From positions 1-9,531 of the forward strand of contig JAPLYQ010000009.1 of assembly GCA_026395475.1 (NCBI GenBank): a stretch of 9,531 bases of DNA. The letters run 5' to 3'. Shown in pieces: positions 4,939-9,531 of this stretch (its first letter is position 1; each line of letters opens with the position of its first letter). The stretch comes from Candidatus Roizmanbacteria bacterium (GTDB taxonomy: Bacteria > Patescibacteriota > Microgenomatia > UBA1406 > GWC2-37-13). A model generated the notes under the pieces. It had not been told where the DNA came from. It worked only from the letters and a program-made list of their open reading frames with translations, and searched no databases. The translations under genes and the position numbers were made by a program.

Positions 4939-6093
4939 ATCAAACCAGCACAAAGTAAGCGTACGATAATTTTTTTAAGCACCTATCCCCCTCGTGAATG
5001 CGGAATAGCAACATTTACCCAGGATTTACTCACTTTCTGTGTAAAATTTCTTGGAGAACGTATTCAATGCAAGGTGGCAGCGTTTAATTTAACTCCGCTT
5101 GATACATATAAGTACCCAAAAGAGGTTGAATGGGAAATAGACCAAAATAGTAAAAAAGCATATATTAAACTTGCGAACATAGTGAATGAAGATGTAAATA
5201 TTTCTGCGGCCATTGTGCAACATGAATATGGCATCTTCGGTGGAACTGAAGGCAATAAGATATTGCATTTTATGCAACAGTGCAAAAAACCAATTCTTGT
5301 AACTCTCCATACCATTCTCCCTTTCCCACTCCCAAAAATGAAGTCGGTAACTGAGGCGATTGTGAAACGCGCAAATACTTTAGTTGTCTTAACCGAACGT
5401 TCAAGAGAAATGGTAGAACAGATATATCCTGAAAGTAAAGGTAAAGTCTTTGTCATACCTCATGGCATCCACCCCACTGAATTTGCTTTACAAAAAAAAT
5501 ACAAAGCAAAACTTGAATTACAGAAACGAACCGTTGTTACCACTTTCGGACTTTTAAGCCGTGGAAAAGGTATTGAATATGTGATAAATGCACTTCCCGA
5601 AGTTATCAAAAAAAATCCTTCCCTTCTGTATCTTGTTTTGGGTGAAACTCACCCTGTCATCCGAAGAAATGAAGGTGAAGAATACCGCATCGAATTAATA
5701 AAACTGGTCAAAAAATTAGGACTACAAAAACATGTTAAGTTTTATGATCAATATTTAAGTTTGCCAAACCTATTTGGATTTTTAAAGGCAACTGATCTTT
5801 ATATTTCTTCTTCCACCAATCCAAATCAGGCAGTAAGCGGAACTCTCTCTTATGCACTTGGTGCAGGCCGTGCCGTTATCAGCACCCAATTTGCCCAAGC
5901 AAAAGAAGTAGTTACTAATGATATTGGAAGATTAGTACCTATTAAAGATAGTCCTGCAATTTCAGAAGCGTTGTTAGACTTGCTCAGTGATAAAAAAAGA
6001 CTGGAACATATGCATTTGAATGCATACAATAAAACTCGTTATATGCTTTGGAGTAATGTAGCAGAAAAATATATTGAATTACTTAACCTATGA
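4939..6093 (+). CDS. GT4-family glycosyltransferase (candidate mannosyltransferase), probable ATC start
   Basis: The protein is a GT-B-fold, retaining GT4 enzyme that would transfer a sugar from a nucleotide donor in the cytoplasm. With a start at ATC 4939 it has 384 residues. Residues 10-30 (TIIFLSTYPPRECGIATFTQDL) are the first Rossmann strand and glycine-containing loop of this subfamily. VQHEYGIFGG is near 93-102, IPHGIHPTEF near 173-182, TFGLLSRGKGIEYV near 202-215 (donor-domain strand and basic Arg/Lys pair), GETHPVIRR near 235-243, and SSSTNPNQAVSGTLSYALGAGRAVIST near 291-316 (donor-binding region). The only standard in-frame start is GTG 5074, which would delete the N-terminal strand and glycine loop, so it is unlikely. 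No ATG exists in any frame between 4895 and 4990. The gene overlaps the next by four bases (ATGA). The adjacent GH130 genes suggest mannose as donor sugar; this is inference. Confidence 0.85.
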   Translation: MKPAQSKRTIIFLSTYPPRECGIATFTQDLLTFCVKFLGERIQCKVAAFNLTPLDTYKYPKEVEWEIDQNSKKAYIKLANIVNEDVNISAAIVQHEYGIFGGTEGNKILHFMQQCKKPILVTLHTILPFPLPKMKSVTEAIVKRANTLVVLTERSREMVEQIYPESKGKVFVIPHGIHPTEFALQKKYKAKLELQKRTVVTTFGLLSRGKGIEYVINALPEVIKKNPSLLYLVLGETHPVIRRNEGEEYRIELIKLVKKLGLQKHVKFYDQYLSLPNLFGFLKATDLYISSSTNPNQAVSGTLSYALGAGRAVISTQFAQAKEVVTNDIGRLVPIKDSPAISEALLDLLSDKKRLEHMHLNAYNKTRYMLWSNVAEKYIELLNL

Positions 6094-7133
6094 TCCCTCC
6101 CCTCAAATTAGACCACCTCCTCAGAATGACAGATGAGTTTGGTATGTTCCAATTTGCCTCAGGAACCACTCCAAATAAGGATTTTGGCTATACATTAGAT
6201 GATAATGCACGTGCGCTGATTGTCTGCTCATGGCTGATCCAAAATGACAATAAAAAAGAATTGGAAGGTCTCATTACTATTTATTTTAATTTTGTAAAAA
6301 AATGTCTACAAACTGATGGAACTTTCATCAATTATATTGATTTTAATGGTAAGGTTCCTTCAAAACAAAATACAAATGAAAATTTAGAAGATGTCCAAGG
6401 ACGCGTTTTGTGGGCGCTCGCTGAAGTCATAATGAATACGAAGCTCCCGCTTCCATTAAGAAATGAGGCAGAAAAACTATTTCTTATCTCATTTAAACAA
6501 AGTCACAACTTTACTCATTTACGTGCCCAGGCTTTTGCAATAAAAGCTTTTGCGCTCGCACAAAAAAAAGTGCCCTCATCTCGAAAAGAGCTGTTTGAAA
6601 CAATAAAAAAATATGCAGATAATCTTGTTAATTCATTTAAGAAAAATTCTGAGGGATCATGGGTTTGGTTTGAAAATAAACTCACATATAATAATGGGAT
6701 ATTACCTGAGAGCTTATTTATTGCAAGTGAATTAATAAAAGAAAGTGAGTATGGTGAAGTTGGTGAAAAAACTCTCAGATTTCTTATTGGTATTACGTAT
6801 ATAGATGATAAATACGTCCCTATCGGAAATTCACAATGGTATGAAAAAAATAAAATAAGAAGTATGTTCGATCAACAGCCTGAAGATCCTGCTTCCATAA
6901 TACTCGTACTTTATCAAGCATATAAACATACTGGAAATACAGAATATAAAAAGCTTGCCTTACAATGTTTTGGTTGGTTTTTAGGCGACAATACATTAGG
7001 ACTCCCTTTGTATGACAACATTACATTTGGCTGTCATGACGGTCTAAATAAAAATGGAGTAAATAGAGATCAAGGTGCTGAATCTTTGATTTCATATCTT
7101 ATGTCGCACTACATCGTTCAAACCTTGAAATAA
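6090..7133 (+). CDS. Alpha/alpha-toroid glycosidase-like protein, partner of GT4
   Basis: This 347-residue soluble protein has no signal peptide or membrane helix. Its repeated helix pairs with aromatic and acidic loop motifs look like an (alpha/alpha)6 toroid. Conserved-looking motifs are FGYTLDDNARALI (Asp37, Asp38), DVQGRVLWALAE (101-112), LRAQAFAIKAF (144-154), SWVWFENKLTYNNGILPESL (190-209, Glu207), FDQQPEDPAS (260-269, Asp261, Glu265, Asp266) and GCHDGLN plus NRDQGAESLISYL (314-337, Asp317, Asp327, Glu331). Acidic residues at helix-loop junctions are what toroid glycosidases, lyases and phosphorylases use. The start ATG 6090 overlaps the GT4 stop, so the two are translationally coupled and probably act together. 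I cannot name the reaction; trimming, phosphorolysis or an accessory role for the GT4 product are possible. Confidence 0.8.
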   Translation: MIPPLKLDHLLRMTDEFGMFQFASGTTPNKDFGYTLDDNARALIVCSWLIQNDNKKELEGLITIYFNFVKKCLQTDGTFINYIDFNGKVPSKQNTNENLEDVQGRVLWALAEVIMNTKLPLPLRNEAEKLFLISFKQSHNFTHLRAQAFAIKAFALAQKKVPSSRKELFETIKKYADNLVNSFKKNSEGSWVWFENKLTYNNGILPESLFIASELIKESEYGEVGEKTLRFLIGITYIDDKYVPIGNSQWYEKNKIRSMFDQQPEDPASIILVLYQAYKHTGNTEYKKLALQCFGWFLGDNTLGLPLYDNITFGCHDGLNKNGVNRDQGAESLISYLMSHYIVQTLK

Positions 7134-7191
7134 ACAAGAAAATAACTAATATTTCACTTGATATTTCTTCCTTAAAAATGATACTATAAAA

Positions 7192-7222
7192 ATACGGCTA
7201 TTATTTTGTCGTATCTTTTTTT
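7192..7222 (+). terminator. Intrinsic terminator-like hairpin abutting the next gene
   Basis: ATACGGC (7192-7198) pairs with GTCGTAT (7208-7214) in a seven-pair stem (one G-U) around a nine-base loop, followed by C and seven T (7215-7222). The A-rich bases before the stem could extend pairing with the T-tract. It fits a Rho-independent terminator for the GT4-toroid operon, but it ends only two bases before ATG 7225, so it could also act as an attenuator of the GH130 genes. The stem is AT-rich and so weak. Confidence 0.6.
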
Positions 7223-7224
7223 GT

Positions 7225-8928
7225 ATGAGTCCATTGGAACGAATAAAGTTAAAACTTGTCGGTTATTTTTCTGATACTCTAAAGTCAGAATACATAGAAC
7301 CGATCATTATTCTCCAAGAAAAGAAAAACATTATTTTTCTTCAAAAGAAGAATGAGGCTTTGCAATCGTTTACAAGTGAGGATGGTGTTTCCTTTTCTCC
7401 ATCAAAAGTTAAATGCACTTTGCCTAAGCAGGTCGAGCAATTTCCCCATCTAGCCATCATTCCTCAAACAAAAATAAGTGCAAAAAAACTGCAGATGGCA
7501 TATTTTGGAGATAGAACTATCCATTTTGCAACATCACTAGACGGGAAAAAATGGGAAGCTTATGAGCGAGCACTTATTGTACATGCCCGGCCCATAGAAG
7601 TAGGCGCAGTATTTGTTCGAAAAGAAGGGATACTTCTTCTCTATTTTGAAAAACAAATTACTCAAGGAATTCTCTATTATTCCGCACATGTTGCGCTTTT
7701 TGACAAAGAAAATCCAAGTGTATTACTATGGCATACAACAGAACCACTATGGAAACATAAAGATATTTGGATGAATAAAACTGCATTTCCAATTGGTTCC
7801 ATTTTTCTTGATGAAAAAATTATTATGTACTGGTATGTAGGCAAGATGGCAGTCTACTCTGTTGCTCTTTCTGGATTTCTTTATGATCCAAATTCCATCA
7901 AAAAAAAGGGGTTACAATTGGAAAAACATATTGCAAATCCCATCATCAGTCCTCAAGCAGAAAATGATTGGGAAGCATTTAATACTATGAATCCAGCAGC
8001 AGTGTACGCCGGGAACAAGGTACATATTTTATATCGTGCTCAAGGATATGACTATATTTCTACTGTTGGATATGCAGCAAGTAAGGACGGGGTAATAATT
8101 GATACACGCTTGGATCAGCCAATTTACACGCCTCGCATGGATTTTGAAAACAACCATACAGGGAAAGTTAATCCAGATTTAATGTCTGGTGGAGGCTATG
8201 GAGGATGTGAAGATCCACGAGTTACTCTCTTGGGAGACAGAGTCTATATGACGTATGTTGCATTCAACGGGTGGAGTTCCATTCGTTTAGCTCTTACTTC
8301 TATATCTCTCAATGATTTTCTTGCGCAACGATGGAACTGGTCAAAACCAATTCTTATTTCTCGTCCTGGAGTTATTGATAAGAGTGGTTGTTTGCTCCCT
8401 GAAAAAATCGATGGTAAGTTCGTCTTCTTTCATCGCATTTTTCCAAATATTCTCATTGATTATGTTGATACTTTAAATTTCAATGGAACAACGGGATGGT
8501 TAAAAGGTCAATTTGAAATTAAAATACGTAAAGATAAATGGGATAGTAGAAAAATTGGTGCAGGTGCGCCTCCTATTAAGACAAAGGATGGTTGGTTGCT
8601 CATTTATTATGGTGTTGACGATCGTGACGCAAGTAAGTACCATATTGGTGCAATGCTCTTAGATTTAAAAAGACCAGAAAAAGTATTATATCGCACTGAC
8701 TCCCCTATTCTACAACCAACAGAATCATATGAAAATGAAGGATTCAAACCGGGAATTGCGTATCCATGTGGAGCAGTTCTCGTCAAAGATGAAATAATGG
8801 TCTATTACGGTGGAGCAGATTCAGTTGTGTGTGTGGCCACCGCAAAATTGGATACCTTTTTGCGAGAATTAAAATCATCTCAGCCCGTACACCTTCATAA
8901 TATACAAATTAAAGAGATAGTATATTAA
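7225..8928 (+). CDS. GH130-type beta-mannoside phosphorylase/hydrolase with extra N-terminal domain
   Basis: The 567-residue protein has a GH130 five-bladed beta-propeller in residues about 232-550. The start HIANPIISPQ...DWEAFNTMNPAAV, LYRAQG (269-274), GCEDPRVTLLGDRVYMTYVAF (327 onward, with Asp330 as likely proton donor), KSGCLLPEKIDGKFVFFHR (386-404), IGAGAPPIKTKDGWLLIYYGVDD (444-466) and YYGGADSVVCVATAKLD (527-543) are family motifs. GH130 enzymes phosphorolyse or hydrolyse beta-mannosides, mostly beta-1,4 or beta-1,2 linked. Residues 1-230 are extra; they contain blade-like repeats such as IHFATSLDGKKW (99-110) and look like a degenerate half propeller. No signal peptide, so cytoplasmic. 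A TATCTT seven bases before the ATG is a weak -10 candidate; no Shine-Dalgarno is visible. The next GH130 gene begins two bases after the stop. Confidence 0.88.
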   Translation: MSPLERIKLKLVGYFSDTLKSEYIEPIIILQEKKNIIFLQKKNEALQSFTSEDGVSFSPSKVKCTLPKQVEQFPHLAIIPQTKISAKKLQMAYFGDRTIHFATSLDGKKWEAYERALIVHARPIEVGAVFVRKEGILLLYFEKQITQGILYYSAHVALFDKENPSVLLWHTTEPLWKHKDIWMNKTAFPIGSIFLDEKIIMYWYVGKMAVYSVALSGFLYDPNSIKKKGLQLEKHIANPIISPQAENDWEAFNTMNPAAVYAGNKVHILYRAQGYDYISTVGYAASKDGVIIDTRLDQPIYTPRMDFENNHTGKVNPDLMSGGGYGGCEDPRVTLLGDRVYMTYVAFNGWSSIRLALTSISLNDFLAQRWNWSKPILISRPGVIDKSGCLLPEKIDGKFVFFHRIFPNILIDYVDTLNFNGTTGWLKGQFEIKIRKDKWDSRKIGAGAPPIKTKDGWLLIYYGVDDRDASKYHIGAMLLDLKRPEKVLYRTDSPILQPTESYENEGFKPGIAYPCGAVLVKDEIMVYYGGADSVVCVATAKLDTFLRELKSSQPVHLHNIQIKEIVY

Positions 8929-8930
8929 TA

Positions 8931-9531
8931 ATGACAGTGCAACGATGTGTAGAAAATCCCATACTCAAACCTGAGAAAAGTCACACTTGGGAAAATTATG
9001 CTACGTTTAATGGATCTATCTTAAAAGATGATAATACGTATCATTTGTTGTATCGAGCTATTGGGGATGAACAAATCATAAATAAAAAAAAATTAAGACT
9101 TTCTGTTATTGGAAAAGCTGAGAGTACGGATGGTATTCATTTTCAAAATAGAATAAAGTTTATCGAACCGGAAAATATATGGGAAACGTATGGATGTGAA
9201 GATCCTCGCATCACAAAAATTGATGGAAAATATTTTATATTTTATACGGCACTGGGTAACCATCCTCCCAATGCGCGAGGAATAAGAGTTGGTTTAGCTA
9301 TTTCCAACGACCTAAAAACAATATCTGAAAAACACCTCATTACTCCATTTAATGCAAAGGCGATGACATTGTTTCCTGAAAAGATAAATAATCTCTATAC
9401 CGTACTTCTCTCTGTTAATACTGATAATCCTCCAAGTTCTATTGGGATAGCTCAATTTGAAAAGATTGAAACACTGTGGGACCCATTATTTTGGAATGAT
9501 TGGTACAAAAATGTAGACAAACATCTGGTAT
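8931..9531 (+). CDS. Second GH130-type beta-mannoside phosphorylase/hydrolase, N-terminal part
   Basis: The frame begins at ATG 8931, two bases after the previous stop, and is open to the right edge (200 residues seen; the family usually has about 300-350). The motifs are those of a single-domain GH130: ENPILKP (8-14), TFNGSILKDDNTYHLLYRAIG (25-45), YGCEDPRITKIDGKYFIFYTALG (87-109) with Asp91 as likely proton donor, and FNAKAMTLFPEKI (140-152). It has no N-terminal extension like its neighbour and aligns only through the common motifs, so the two are divergent paralogues and not a recent duplication. Thermoanaerobacter sp. X-514 also has two adjacent GH130 phosphorylases, which differ in chain-length preference on beta-1,2-mannosides. 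A similar split of work is plausible here but unproven. It is cut by the window edge. Confidence 0.88.
   Translation, partial: MTVQRCVENPILKPEKSHTWENYATFNGSILKDDNTYHLLYRAIGDEQIINKKKLRLSVIGKAESTDGIHFQNRIKFIEPENIWETYGCEDPRITKIDGKYFIFYTALGNHPPNARGIRVGLAISNDLKTISEKHLITPFNAKAMTLFPEKINNLYTVLLSVNTDNPPSSIGIAQFEKIETLWDPLFWNDWYKNVDKHLV

Noticed and set aside
5064..5456. Minus-strand 130-codon open frame
   Set aside because: It is antisense to the GT4 coding region, which has clear family motifs.
1..9531. CRISPR array, insertion sequence or prophage genes
   Set aside because: No regularly spaced repeats, transposase or phage motifs were seen on either strand.

Overview
The window is AT-rich, gene-dense bacterial DNA with short intergenic gaps. 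TGA serves as a stop (ends of the genes at 224 and 6093), so the code is standard and not the TGA=Gly code of SR1/Gracilibacteria. Three things together suggest a small-genome lineage such as the Candidate Phyla Radiation (Patescibacteria): almost no Shine-Dalgarno sequences, several small membrane or lipoproteins without recognisable families, and a dispersed GTCATTCCCGC palindrome of the kind common in environmental genomes. That placement is inference; no phylogenetic marker except DnaB and one tRNA is present.

Layout. 1-1106 (minus): a tightly coupled three-gene operon, CDGSH iron-sulfur protein -> HAD phosphatase -> an amidohydrolase-like protein cut by the left edge; the reading frames overlap by 11 and 4 bases. 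1193-1673 (plus): a strong promoter and a small lipoprotein. 1705-4185 (minus): a single-pass membrane protein, a UlaG-like metallo-beta-lactamase-fold hydrolase and the replicative helicase DnaB, with gaps of about 30 bases. 4186-4432: a palindromic dispersed repeat, tRNA-His(GTG) and promoters. 4433-4894 (plus): a two-helix membrane protein with a cysteine-rich tail.

4926-9531 (plus) is the most interesting part: a carbohydrate cluster with a GT4 glycosyltransferase, an alpha/alpha-toroid glycosidase-like protein that overlaps it by four bases, a hairpin terminator, and two adjacent GH130-type proteins (the second runs off the right edge). GH130 enzymes are beta-mannoside phosphorylases or hydrolases, and the related GT108 enzymes build and degrade the beta-1,2-mannan 'mannogen' in Leishmania. 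A synthesis enzyme, a toroid protein and two GH130-like proteins side by side suggest a module that makes and recycles a beta-mannoside polymer or oligosaccharide.

Two expression features recur. Several genes have a -10 box, often of the extended TGn type, ending only 6-11 bases before the start codon with no Shine-Dalgarno site, which predicts leaderless or nearly leaderless mRNAs. The GT4 gene has no ATG/GTG/TTG that retains its conserved N-terminus; an in-frame ATC at 4939 lies at the spacing expected of a leaderless start.
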